From NCBI GenBank assembly GCA_029783825.1, contig JAREIK010000709.1:137057-201056 (forward strand): a stretch of DNA of 64,000 nucleotides, read 5' to 3'. The position numbers were made by a program, and so were the translations under genes. Shown one piece after another: positions 38,801-53,100 of this stretch. Below the pieces are notes generated by a model. It had not been told where the DNA came from. It was given only the letters and a program-made list of their open reading frames with translations, and searched no databases. The stretch comes from Sapria himalayana (taxonomy: Eukaryota; Streptophyta; Magnoliopsida; Malpighiales; Rafflesiaceae). Positions within the stretch are counted from its first letter, which is position 1. Every line of letters starts with the position of its first letter.

Positions 38801-41800
38801 TTATAATTTATATAAATTATTTTTCATCAAAAAAATATAGATAAACTTATTAAAAGAAAAAAAAATTAAAAACAAAAAAGTATTATATAATAATATAATT
38901 TTCTTTGCTTATGAATCATTATTGGTTTTGTAATTATATTTTAATTGATATCTATCTTATTAATAATAGATTATTAATTTATTTTTTGATCATTATTAGA
39001 ATATTTATCAATAAAATTGTTTATATTGAATTTATATGATATTTAAATATAATGATTATTATAACTAAATATTGAATTCAATTTTGAAAAAAAATTTAAA
39101 ATTATTACATTTTCAAAGGTTATAACCTTTGAAAATGTGAAAAAATAAAAAAATATATATTTTTTGATATTTCATTGTTTAAATAAAACCTATAAACCAC
39201 TAAATGCCTAAACACTTAATTCAATACCTCCTAAATCTCTAAAACCCTTAATAATAAATAATAATCCTTTTAAACTGGTAACCCTAAATAATAAATAATA
39301 AATCTCAATATTACTTTTTTAATTATAATTTTAAATATTGATTTACATTATTTATTCATTTATTTTTATATTAATATTAATTACAAAATAAATTATGAGT
39401 TAGACAAATATAATTTATATAAATTATTTTTCATCAAAAAATATAGATAACCTTATAAAAAGAAAAAAAATTTAAAAACTAAAATTTATTATATAGTAAT
39501 ATATTTTGCTCTCCTTCTGAATCATTTTAGATTCTGTAATTATATTATGATTGATATCTATCTCATTAATAATTGTTTATTAATTTATTTTTTGATCATT
39601 ATTAGAATATTTATCAATAAACTTGGTTATATTGAATTTATATGATATTTAAATATAATGATTATTATATCTAAATATTGAATTCACTTTTGAAAATAAT
39701 TTAAAAATTTTCATATTTCCTTAGGTTATAACCTTTGGAAATATGAAAAAATAATAAAAATAAATTTTTTGTTATTTTATTTTTTAAATAAAACATATAA
39801 ACTTCTAAAAGCAAACACGGTTAAATCAGTAAACTCCTAAACCCCATAATGCCTAAATAAATAAACCATTATACCGCTATATACTACTTAATAATTAATA
39901 AATTGAATTTTTATTTCAATTTATTATAATTTTAAATATTCAATTTAATTATTTATTATTTTATTTTTATATAAATTTTTATTACGAAATAAATTATGAG
40001 TGCGACATATATAATTTAAATAATTTATTTTTAATCAAAAAATATATATACGCTTTTAAAAGAAGTATAAAACAAATATTATTAAAAATTAAAAATTATT
40101 ATCAACTAATATATTTTACTTTAATTTTGAATCAATTTGGGTTTTGTAAATATTTTTTAATTAATATCTATCTTATTATAAATATTTTATTAATTTAATT
40201 TTTGATCATTATTATAATATCTATCAATAAAATTGTTTATATTTATTTTATATGATATAGAATTATTAAAATTATTATAACTAAATATTGTATTCAAATT
40301 TCAAAAAATTTTAAATATTATTAAATTTTCAAAGGTTATAACATTTGAAAATGACAAAAAATTACAATTTTTTTTGTTATTTTTTTGTTTAAATAAAACC
40401 TATAAATCACTAAATGCCAAAAAACTTAAATTGCTAAATTCCTAAATGACAAAACCTCAAAATACTTAAACCATTAAACTGGTATAGATTAATAATAAAT
40501 CATAAATCTCATTTTAATTTTTATTCAGTATAATTTTAAATTTTTATTTTAATTATTTATCAGTTTATTTTTATAGAAATATTAATTACAAAATAAATTA
40601 TTAGTGAGACAGATATTACTTAAATTAAACCGGTATACCCTAAATAATAAATAATAAATCTCATTTTTTTTCATTATAATTTTTAATATTCATTTTAATT
40701 ATTAATTTTATATTTTTATATAAATTTTAATTAAAAAATAAATTATGAGTTAGACAAATATAATTTATGTAAATTATTTTTAAACAAAAAAAATATAGAA
40801 AAATTTTTTAAAATAAAAAAAAAATTCAAAACAAAAAATTATTATATAGTAATATATTTTGCGTTGCTTATGAATCATTTATGTTTTGTAATTATATTTT
40901 AATTGATATCTATCTTATTAATAATAGATTATTAATTTATATTTTGAAGATTATTTGAATATTTATCACTAAAATTGTTTATGTTGAAATATGATATATA
41001 AATATATTGATTATTATAACTAAATATTGAATTCACTTTTGAAAAAATTTAAAAATTTTTATATTTTCAAATGTTATAACCTTTGAAAATATCATAAAAT
41101 AATAAAAATAAATGTTTTGTTATTTTATTTTTTAAATAAAACCTATAAACTACTAAATGCACACACAATTAAATCAGTAAACACCTAAACTCCGTAATAC
41201 CTAAATACATAAACCATTAAACTACTATATAATACAAAATAATTAATAAATCTAATTTTAATTTCTATTTAGTATAGTTATAAAAATTAATTTTAATTTT
41301 TTATTAGTTTATTATAGTTTATATATTCATTTTAATTATTTATTAGTTTATTTTTTAAAAAATATTTATTACAAAATAAATTATGAGTGCGACAAATTTA
41401 CTTAAAATAATTTATTTTTAATCAACAAAAAATATACGGTTATAAAAGAAGTAAAAATTTAAAAATTAAAAATTATTATCCAGTAATATATTTTACTTTA
41501 ATTTTGAATCAATTTGGGTTTTGTAAATATTTTTTAATTAATATCTATCTTATTATTAATAGTTTATTAATTTAATTTTTGATCATTATTATAATATCTA
41601 TCAATAAAATTATTTATATTGAATATATATCATATATAATTATTAATATTATTAAATCTAAATATTATCTTCACATTTCAAAAAATTTTAAATATTATTA
41701 TATTTTCAAAGGTTAAAACCTATGAAAATGAGAAAAAATTACAAATTTTTTTTGTTATTTTATTGATTAAATAAAACTAATAAAACACTAAATGCCTAAA

Positions 41801-44800
41801 AACCTAAATCGCTAAACTCCTAAAAGAAAAAACCTCTAAATACTTAAACCATTAAACTAGTATACATCAATAATAAATCATAAATATCATTTTAATTTTT
41901 ATTCAGTATAATTTTAAATTTTTATTTTAATTAATTTTCAGTTTATTTTTATATAATTATTAATTAAAAAATAAATTATTAGTAAGACAGATCTAATTTA
42001 AATTAGACCGGTATACCCTAAATAATAAATATTAAATCTCATTATTTTTAATTATAATTTTAAATATTCATTTTAATTATTTATTTGTTTATTTTTATAT
42101 AAATATTAATTACAAAATAATGTATGAGTTACACAAATATAATTTATGTAAATTATTTTTCATCAAAAAATTATAGATAAACTTTTTAAAAGAAAAAAAA
42201 ATTACAAAACAAAAAATTATTATATAGTAATAAATTTTGATTTGCTTCTGAATCATTTTAGGTTTTGTAATTATATTTTAATTGATATCTATCTTAATAA
42301 TAATAGATTATTAAGTTATTTTTTGATCATTTTTAAAATATGTATCAATAAAAATTATTTTATTGAATTTATATGATATATAAATATAATGATTATTATA
42401 ACTAAATATTGTATTCACTTTTGAAAAAAATTTAAAAATTATTATATTTTCAAAGGTTATAACCTTTGAAAATGTGAAAGAATAAAAAAAATATTTTTTC
42501 TTTGTTATTCTATTGTTTAAATAAAACCTATACACCACTAACTGCCTAAGCATTTAAATCATTAAACTGCAAAATCCTGATACCTCTATATAGATAATCC
42601 TGATTAAATAATTTAATTTTAATCAAAAAAAATATAAGCTTATAAAAAGAAGGAAAAATTTAAAATTAAATATTATTATTTAGTAATATATTTTGATTTG
42701 ATTTTGAATAATTTTGTGTTATGTAAATATATTTGAATTAATATTTATATTATTAATAATAGTTTATTATTTAATTTTTGTTCATTATTATAATATCTAT
42801 CATTAAAATTATTTATATTGAATTTATATGATATATAATTAGTAAGATTAATATAATTATACATGGTATTCACCTTTCAAAAAATTTTAAAAATTATTTT
42901 ATTTTTAAAGGTTATAACCTTTGAAAATCAGAAAAAATCTAAAGAAAATTTTTTTTTATTATATAAATAAAACCTATAAACCACAAAATACATAAAAACA
43001 TAAATTGATAAATTCCTAAACGACAAAACTTTTAAATAATCAAACCATTAAATCGGTATACTGCATATAATGATTCATAAATCTCATTTTAATTTATATT
43101 CATTATAATTTTAAATATTCATTTTAATTATTTTTTAGTTTATTTTTTATATAGATATTAATTACAAAATAAATAATGAGCGAGACAACTATAATTTTAA
43201 TAATTTATTTTTAATCAAAAAAAATATAAGCTTATAAAAACAAGTAAAAATTTAAAAACAAAAAATTAATATTTAGTAATATATTTTACTTTGATTTTGA
43301 ATCATTATATATAGGTTTTGCATTTATATTTTAATTGCTATCAATCTTATTAAGAATAGTTTATTAATTTATTATTTGATGAATTTTATAATATTTAACA
43401 ATAAAATTACTTATATTGAATTTAAATGTCTTATAATTATTAAGATTATTATAACTGAATATTATATTTACATTTGAAAAAAAATTTAAAAATTATTATA
43501 TTTTCAAAGGTTATAACCATCAAAAATGATAAAAAATCACAAAATAATTTTGTTATTATTTTATTATTTAAATAAAACTTATAAACCACTAAATGCCTAA
43601 ACATTTAAATCTCTTGACTCCTAAACCCCAAAACCCCTAAATACTTAAACCATTAAACCTATATAACCTAAATAATTAATAATAAATCTCATTTTTTATT
43701 TGTATTCATTATAATTTTAATGATTCATTTTAATTATTTTTTAGTTTATTTTTATAGAAATATTAATTACAAAATAAATAATGAGTGAGACAATATAATT
43801 TAAATAAATATTTTTTTTATGAAAAAAAATATAAGCATATAAAAATAAACAAAATTTAAAAAATTTAAAATTTTATTTAGTAATATAATTTACTTTGATT
43901 ATGAATTATTTTATGTTCTGCAAATATATTTTAATTAATATCTATCTTATTAATAATAGTTTATTAATTTTTTTAGATCATCAATTATAATATATATTAA
44001 TAAATTTTTTTATATTGAATTTATATCAAATATAATTATTAAGATTATTATAACTAAGTATTGTATTCATATTTTAGAACTATTAAAACATTATTATATT
44101 TTCAAAGGTTATAACTTTTGAAAATCACGAAAATTCATAAAAATAATTTTTTTGTTATTTCATTGATTAAATAAAACCTATAAATACCTAAATGTGTAAA
44201 CATATAAATCAATAACCTCATTAACCTCAAAACCACAATAAACTTAAACCATTAAAATGGTATACCTTAAATAATAAATAATAAATCTCATTTGTATTAG
44301 TATTCATTATCATTTTATATATACATTTTAATTATTTATTAGTTTATTTTTATTGAAATATAAATTAAAAAATAAATTAATAGTGAGACAAATATAATTT
44401 AAATAATTTATTTTTCATCAAAAAATATATAAGCTTATAAATGGATACAAAAATTGAATATTAATATTTAGTAAAATATTTCACTTTGATTTTGAAATAT
44501 TTTAGGTTTTGTAAATATATTTTAAACAATATTTATTTTATTAATAATTGTTTATTAATCTTTTGTATGATCATTATAAAATATATATCAATAAAATTCT
44601 TTATATTGAATTTACATGATATATAATTATTAAGATCATCATAACTAAATATAGTATTCTCATTTAAAAAAAATTTAAAAATTGTTATAGTTTCAAAAGT
44701 TATATCCTTCAAAAATGAGAACAAATAACAAAAAAAATTATTTTTGTTATTTTATTTTTTAAATAAAACCTTTAAACTACTAAATGCCTAAACACTTAAA

Positions 44801-47800
44801 TCACTAAATTCTTAAATCCCAAAACTCCTAAATATATAATCTTTTAAACCTATATATTTCATCTTATTAATAATAGTTTTATTTAATATCTATCTTATTA
44901 ATATATTTTACTTGGATTTTGAATCATTTTAGGTTTTGCAAATTAATTTTATTTAATATCTATCTTATTAATAATATTTTATTATTTATTTTATTATCGT
45001 CATCATAATATGTATAAAAAAATTATTTATATTGAATTTACATAATATATAATTATTTAGATTATTATAACAAATAATATTTTCACATTTTAAAAAAATT
45101 TAAAAATTATTATGTTTTCAAAGGTTATAACCTTTTAAAATAAGAAAAAATAAAAAAATAAATTTTTTGTTAATAGATTTTTTAAATAAAATCTATAAAC
45201 CACAAAATACCTAAATTCTTAATGACTAAACTCCTAAACCCCGAATCCCATAAATACATAATCCTTTAAATTAGTATACTCTAAATAATAAATAATAAAT
45301 CTAATTTTTATTAGTATTCATTATAATTTTAAATATTCATTTTAATTATTTATCAGTTTATTGTTATAGAACTATTAATTACAAAATAAATTATTAGTGA
45401 GATGGATATAATTTAAATAATTTATTTTTCATCAAAAAAATAAAAGATTATAAAAAGAGGCAAAATTTTTAAAACAAAATATTATTATTTAGTAATTTAT
45501 TTTAATTTAATTTTGAAGAATTTGAGATTTTGCAAATATATTTTAATTTATATCATTATAATTAATAAGAGTTTATTAATTTATTTATTGATCATTATTA
45601 TAATATCTATTAATAAAATTATTTATATTGATTTTACATTATATATAATTATCAATAATATTATAACTAAATATTATATTCACATTTTTAAAAAATTAAA
45701 AAATTATTATATTTTCTAAGGTTATAACCTTCAAAAATCAGATAAAATTACCAATGGCATAAACATTTAAATGACTAAACCCCAAAACAACTAAATAATT
45801 AAACCATTAAACTTGTATATCCCGGATAATAAATAATAAATCTCAATTTTATTTGTATACATTATAATTTTAAATATTTATTTTAATTATTTATTAGTTT
45901 ATTTTTATAGAATTATAAATTAAAAATAAATTATGAGGAAGACAAATATAATTTAAATAATTTATTTTTAATAACAAAAATATAAACTTATAAAAAAAGC
46001 AAAATATTAAAAAAAATTATTATTTAGTAATATATACTTTGATTTTGAATAAATTTAGATTTTACAAATAAATTTTAAATAATATCTATCTTATTAATAA
46101 TAGTTTATTAATTTATTTATTGATCATTATTATAATATCTAGCAATGTGATTATTTATATTGAATTTAAATGACTTATATTTATTAAGATTATTATACCT
46201 AAATATTATATTTACATTTGAAAAAAATTTAGAAATTTTTATATTTTCAAAGGTTATAACCTTCAAAAATTAGAAAAAAAATAAAAATAATTTTTTTGTT
46301 ATATCATTGTTTAAATAAAACTTATAGACCACTAAATGCCTTATCACTTAAATCTATAAACTTCAAAACACAAAACCCCATAAATACTTAAAACTTTAAA
46401 CTCGTAAACCTTAAATATAATTTATATAATTTATTTTACATCAAAAAAAATAAGCTTATTAAAAGAAGCAAAAACTAAAAAACAAAAATTATTATCTGGT
46501 AATAAATTTTACTTTGATTTTGAATAATTTTATATTTTACAATTATATTTTAATTTATATCTATCATATTAATAATAGCATATTAATTTATTTTTTGATA
46601 ATTGATATCATATCTATCAATAAAATTGTTTATATTTAGTTTATATTATATATAATTATAATAATTCTTATTACTAAATATTGAATTCACATTTTAAAAA
46701 AAATTTAAAATTATTATATTTTCAAAGGTTATAACCTTTGAAAATGTGTGAAAATATCAAGAATAATTTTTTTGTTATTTCATTATTTAATTAAATCATA
46801 TAAACTACTAAATGTCTAAAGACTTAAGTCAATAACTCTGAAATCTCAAAAATCCTAAATAGCTAATCCTTTTAAACTGGTATATCCTAAATAATAAATA
46901 ATAAATCTCAATATTATTTTTTTCATTATAATTTAAAATAATCAATTTATTTATTTATTTGTTTATTTTTATATAAATATTAATTACAGAATAAATTGAG
47001 TTTGACAAATCTAATTTATATAAATTATTTTTCATCAAAAAATAATTGATAAACTTTTTAAAAGAAAAAAAAATTCAAAACAAAAAATTATTATATAGTA
47101 ATATATTTTGCTCTGCTTCTAAATCATTTTAGGTTTTGTAATTATATTTTAATTGATATCTATCTTATTAATAATAGATTATTAATTTATTTTTTGATCA
47201 TTATTAGAATATTTATCAATAAAATAGTTTATATTTAATTTATATGATATATAAATATAATGCTTATTATAAGTAAATATTGAATTCACTTTTGAAAAAA
47301 ATTTAAAAATTATTATATTGTCTAAGGTTATAACCTTTGAAAATATAAAAAAAATAAAAATAAATTTTTGTTTTTTTTAAATAAAACCTATAAACCACTA
47401 AATGCATACACAGTTAAATTAGTCAACTCCTAAACCACGTAATGCCTAAATACATAAACCATTAAACTGCTATATACTACTTAATAATTAATAAATCTAA
47501 TTTTTATTTCTATTTATTATAATTTTAAATATTTATTTTAATTATTTATTAGTTTATTTCTATAGAAATATTTATTACAAAATAAATTATGTGTAAGAAA
47601 TATAATTAAAATAATTTATTTTTAATCAATAAAATATTTACGCTTATAAAAGAAGTAAAAATTTAAAAATTAAAAATTATTATTAAGTAATATATTTTAC
47701 TTTAATTATGAATCAATTTGGGTTTTGTAAATATTTTTTAAATAATATCTATCTTATTATTAATAGTTTATTAATTTAATTTTCGATCATTATTATAATA

Positions 47801-48830
47801 TTAATCAATAAAATTATTTATATTGAATTTATATGATATATAATTATTAATATTATTATAACTAAATATTATATTCACATTTCAAAATTTGTTAAATATT
47901 ATTATATTTTCAAAGGTTATGACCTATGAAAATGTGAAAAAATTATAATTATTTTTTGTTATTTTATTATTTAAATAAAACCTATAAACCACTAAATGCC
48001 TAAAAACATAAATCATTATACTTCTAAATGACAAAACCTTGAAATACTTAAACAATTAAACTTGTATACATTAATAATAAATCATAAATTTTATTTTTAT
48101 TTTTATTCAGTTTAATTTTAAATTTTATTTTAATTATTTATAGTTTATTTTTATAGAAATATTAATTACAAAATAAATTATTAGTTAGATAGATCTAATT
48201 TAAATTAGACCGGTATACCCTAAATAATAAATAATAAAACTCATTTTTTTTCATTATAATTTTAAATATTCATTTTAATTATGTATTTGTATATATTTAT
48301 TTAAATATTAATTACAAAATAAATTATGAGTTAAACAAATATAATTTATATAAATGATTTTTCATCAAAAAAAAAGATAAATCTTTAAAAACAAATTTCA
48401 AAACAAAAAATTTTTATATAGTAATATATTTTCTTTAGCTTCTGAATCAATTTAATATTTGTAATTATATTTTAAATGATATATATCTTATTAATAATAG
48501 ATTAATAATTTATTTTTTGATCATTATTAGAATATTTATCAATAAAAATGTTTATATTGAATTTATATGATATATAAATTTAATAATTATTATAACTAAA
48601 TATTGTATTCACTTTTGAAAAAAGTTTTAAAATTTTTAAATTTTCAAAGATTATAACCTTTGAACATCTGATAAAAGAATATATTTTTTTAGTTATTTCT
48701 TTGTTTAAATAAAACCTATACACCACTAAATGCCTAAATACTTAAATCACTAAACTACAAAATCCTGATACCCCTATATAAATAATCTTTAAAACCGGTA
48801 TATACTAAATAATAATTAATAAATCTCATT
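35851..48830 (-). repeat. Satellite array, reverse orientation, block 4
   Basis: The same satellite, now inverted. Dyads lie near 36409, 37407, 37984, 38521 (degenerate), 39118, 39724, 40334, 41072, 41711, 42455, 42910, 43509, 44107, 44698, 45123, 45720, 46252, 46737, 47336, 47925 and 48649. A monomer near 36950 lacks its dyad through the same deletion as the one at 4150-4195. From 44107 rightward the intervals (591, 425, 597, 532, 485, 599, 589, 724) follow those running leftward from 12034 (599, 422, 596, 532, 478, 606, 599, 739). The reverse block thus copies the order of part of block 1. No genes are seen. Confidence 0.95.
48815..48830 (+). repeat. LINE target-site duplication, 5' copy
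   Basis: ATTAATAAATCTCATT, part of the satellite, lies immediately before the first LINE base. It is identical to 55482-55497. One more A could be included because it is ambiguous with the poly(A) tail. Confidence 0.95.
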
Positions 48831-50104
48831 GGAACCGTGCCGATTTCACGAATACAAGGGAACAAAAACGGGCTCCCGGCCATCATCTTCTCAGCTGAGG
48901 AATCTCGGAGGCTCTTAGAACCATTCGAATACACGCTCGTTGGTAAGTTCTCTCACGGTAGGCCTCGTGCGATTGGAGTTCAGAAATTCATTGACAATTT
49001 AAAGCTCAAGGGGAAGGTGAAATTTGCTGATTTCGATGCCAAGCATGTCGTGCTCCAATGTTCTCTACTGGAAGATCAATATCGTCTATGGCAGCGCGGA
49101 TTATGGCAAGTTGATGGCTTCCCCATGCGTATACTGAAGTGGACAAAGGAGTTCACTCCTCTTGAAGAGCCGCCCATAGCTCCGGTATGGTTTACATTGC
49201 CTTTTCTGCCACTTCATCTCTTCTCTAAATCATCTCTCTATGCAATTTCATCGTGTTTGGGTAAGCCCATGTTAAGAGATGAAGCCACAAGACCCATGTC
49301 TAGGCCGAATAAAGCTCGTGTATGTGTCGAGCTAAACCTCTTAACTAAACCGCCTGATAAAGTATGGATAGGTAGTGGGGAAGGGGAACAGGCCGAGGGG
49401 TATTGGCAAACTGTCATCCCCGAAAGCCTCCCTTCCTACTGTACAAAGTGTAAGAGGCTCGGGCATGATATTTTATCGTGCAAGGTGGGGAAAGAAGACG
49501 GGCAGCAGCATGAGGGATGAGGTAGGAAGGAGATGCAATGGGTAAGGAAAGAGGAGGCTTCGGTTCTAAATATCCAGCTGAAGGGAGATCTGAATAATGG
49601 AATAATTTCAAGCATCCCTCCAGATTATCCAAATATTACCCAGGATGAAGGAACCTTGAAAGAGACTAACTTGGGGATAGAGAATGAGGTTAGCTTAAAT
49701 AAAGGATGGGAGGAGGTAAAACACAAGAGAAAATATAAAAAAAAGCATCAACAACAAGAAGTGTATTGAAAGAAAGATTTGATGATGATGCGTGGATAGA
49801 CGAGGATCTTCTGGATTTTCCTGAAGAAGATTCGGTAATTTTCAGCTGCCCTTCAATTCATAACGGGGAAGAATCTCTAGAAGAGCCTGAGGCGAAAGCA
49901 AAGGTTGATATATATATTTATAATGAAGATTGGGGGAATCTTTCAAGAACCCAATCCATGGAGGCCCTAAAGCAAATGGCCATGGTGCTTGGAAAGCATG
50001 TAAAATATAAGGAGATTAGGTATGAAATTCCTCACACTCCTAAAACAGTAAGAAACACAAAAAAATATGCTAATAGCTCTTATGAATCTAAGCGCACAAC
50101 TTGA
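48831..50104 (+). pseudogene. LINE ORF1, DUF4283 and CCHC zinc-knuckle protein, 5'-truncated and broken
   Basis: ORF1 of plant LINEs encodes a nucleic-acid-binding protein that packages the element RNA. The frame is open from the first LINE base (GGA ACC GTG CCG) with no ATG until far inside DUF4283, so the N-terminus is lost. DUF4283 includes LVGKFSHGRP, RLWQRGLWQVDGFPM and PVWFTLPFLPLHLF. The CCHC knuckle CTKCKRLGHDILSC is at 49440-49481, followed by KVGK. An in-frame TGA stands at 49518-49520. The same frame continues with a lysine-rich stretch (GWEEVKHKRKYKKK), stops at 49767-49769, and an acidic tail continues in another frame to 50104 (ERFDDDAWIDEDLLDFPEED). The early TGA could be a lesion or a true end with the rest non-coding; the similar character of the tail favours a lesion. 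Confidence 0.85.
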
Positions 50105-50126
50105 GCTCAAGCTAAATTAGTTTTTA

Positions 50127-53100
50127 ATGGATAGATGCCTATATTGGAATGTTAGGGGGGTAGCTAATAGCCCCACGATAAATAGGTTAAGACTTTTAAT
50201 TAAAGAACACAAAATCTCACTACTGATTATTGCAGAACCAAAGGTTCTGCAAGATCAGCTAAATAAATATAGAGAAATTTTAGGATTTAATAAGGCGCAT
50301 CCTAATCTAAATAGTAAACTCTGGATTTTATGGCACAGTAAATTGAAAATTGAAATAATAAAAGATACTTAACAAATAGTACATTTCAAATTAGATAAGA
50401 GCACAAATCAAATAATCTCAGCAGTTTATGCAAAAAATGACAAACAATCTAGGTTGGCCTTATGGGAAGAAATGAAAGATATAGCAAGTAGAAATTTACA
50501 TTGGTTTATAGGAGGTGACTTTAACATAATTAGAAGCCCTCAAGAAAAGAAGGGAGGCAAACCACCGGATAAGGTAGCCATGAAACAATTTAATGATACA
50601 ATAGCCATTACGAATCTAATGGAAATTGATTTCACCGGTTCAAGATATACCTGGTGCAACAATTGGAAAAAAAGAGGAGTTATCTGGGCTCGACTGGATA
50701 GGATTATGTGTAACATAAAGTGGGTCACCTCACAAGGGATTACGGGGCTTAGACACCTAAATAGAACTTGTTCTGACCATAGCCCCCTGCTTATCACGAT
50801 ACAAAGTTACCAGGGTAATACATCTAATTTTAAATTTCAAAATATGTGGGTAAAGCATGCGAGCTTTGCAGGACTCGTCAGAGAGTCTTGGAAAGAACCA
50901 GCAGAGGGTGAACCGATGCAAGTTCTATCAATTAAACTTCTGAGGCTAAAAGCTTGTTTAAAAACATCGAATAAAGAGCTTTTTGGAAAATTAAACCAGG
51001 AGCTAAAAATCTTAGAAGAAAAAGTAGCCAAGCTGGAGAAAGATTTCGACTCCACGAATAACAATGAAACTCGGATAGAATTAAGTAAGGCTAAAGGAGA
51101 ACTGAGATTGAATTTACACATGGAAGAAATTTATTGGAAACAACGAGCAAAAATAAAATGGTTAAAGGATGGGGATTGCAATACTAAATTTTTTTATAAT
51201 ATGTCTAAAATAAAATCTCCAAAAAATAAAATTAAAGGTCTAATAAATAAAGAAGGAAAATGGGTAGAAGAGGAAAAGGAAATAGGTGCTCTCTTTAAAA
51301 ATTTCTTTGAAAATCAACTATGTAGTCAGTCATGTAGGATAGATAATTCTCTAATGCAAGAGATTAGGATGACCATTATGGAAGCTCAAAACCAATTAAT
51401 AGAATTGATCCCAGAAGAACCAGAAGTCAAAGAAGCTGTCTTTAGTCTGGATAAAGATAGTGCTGCAGGACCTGATGGTTGGAATAACTATTTCTATCAG
51501 GTAAACTGGAACACTATTAAAACTGAGCTAGTCCCTGCAATTGCATGTTTTTTTGTAGGGGCGGAAATCCCAAAATCATGGGAAAAATCTTATATAGTAC
51601 TAATTCCTAAAAAAGAATCACCACAGAAATGTGAGGATTATAGACCAATAAGTTTATGTAATGCTATGTATAAAATATTGGCCAAAATAATACAGAATAG
51701 GCTAAGTTTAATTTTACCTACAATAATATCTCAGAAACAAACTGGTTTTGTTAAAAACAGATTAATGATTGATAATATAAAACTTGCTTCAGAAATGATG
51801 AAAGAAATAGGTGGTAAAGCTAGAGGAAAAAACTTAGTGGTCAAACTAGATCTATCGAAAGCCTTCGATAGAGTGGAATGGGATACCCTTTGCTTTGTGT
51901 TAAGAAGTTTCAGCTTCTCTGAGCTGACCATAGATTTAATTTATAGATGTATTTCAAGCACCTGGGTAAGAGTCTTGGTAAATGGTGAGTCAAGTGAGGA
52001 ATTTAAACCAAATAAAAGTTTAAGGCAAGGGGATCCGTTATCCCCCCTTCTTTTTGATATATATATATAGAACTATTAATAAGAAACTTGAATAAGAAAA
52101 TATCTGAAGGTAAAATAATGTCATTCAGACAACCAAGGAATACACCTAGAATGGGTTGTTTAGCCTATGCAGATGACTTTATAATATTTACTAATGCTAG
52201 CACAAAGTCTTTAATGAATCTTATGGATCTTTTGCAAATATCTGAAAAAGAAACAGGCCAAATGGTTAATAAAAGTAAATGTCAGTTTATGCTTGCAAAA
52301 AATGCAAAACCAAAGTTAGTAGATAAAATAAAAAATATTACAGGTTTTGCGGAAATTAAAGGGGCATTAATGTATCTAGGTTGTCCGATATATGAGGGGA
52401 GGTTGAAGGAAGAATATCTAACCTACCTTCAAGACAAATTAAGGAAAAAAATAGCAGGATGGAAAGTAGAGCTCCTGGGATTTGGGGGGAGGATTACGTT
52501 GCTTTCACATGTATTACAAAGCACACTCACACACATATTATTAGTGATACATCCCACAAAAAAAAAATTTATTAAAAAACTCGAATCAGAAATAGCAAAC
52601 TTCTTATGGGGTAAAAAATAAGGCAGAAATAAACTACACTGGAAGGACTGGAAAAGTATTTGTTATCCGAAAGAGGAAGCAGGCTTAGGTCTTATGAGCC
52701 TCCAGGACTCGGCAGCTGCCTGGGACTGTAAAAGCTGGTGGAGACTTAAAGAAAGTGATAATCTATGGGCTAAATATATGCGGGTAAAATATTTAGATAA
52801 TAAAAATAAGACTTCTAAGAAAGCTTCTAATAGTTGGAAGTCAATGGAAAAACAAAAAGAGATAGTAGACTCACACTCTATACTAAAGAAGAGTGGCTGG
52901 AAATGGACGTTAACACCACAAGGAAACTTTTCCCTCAAATCGGCAAAAGATTTGGTCAGAAAGAAAAAACCGGTATAAACTCTATTTAAATGGGTATGGC
53001 AAGATAATGTCCCGCAAAAAATGTGCTCCTTCACATGGAAGGCATTATTGAACGCTAAACCGGTAGATAGAAATGTACAAAAGAAAGGGATAAACATGGC

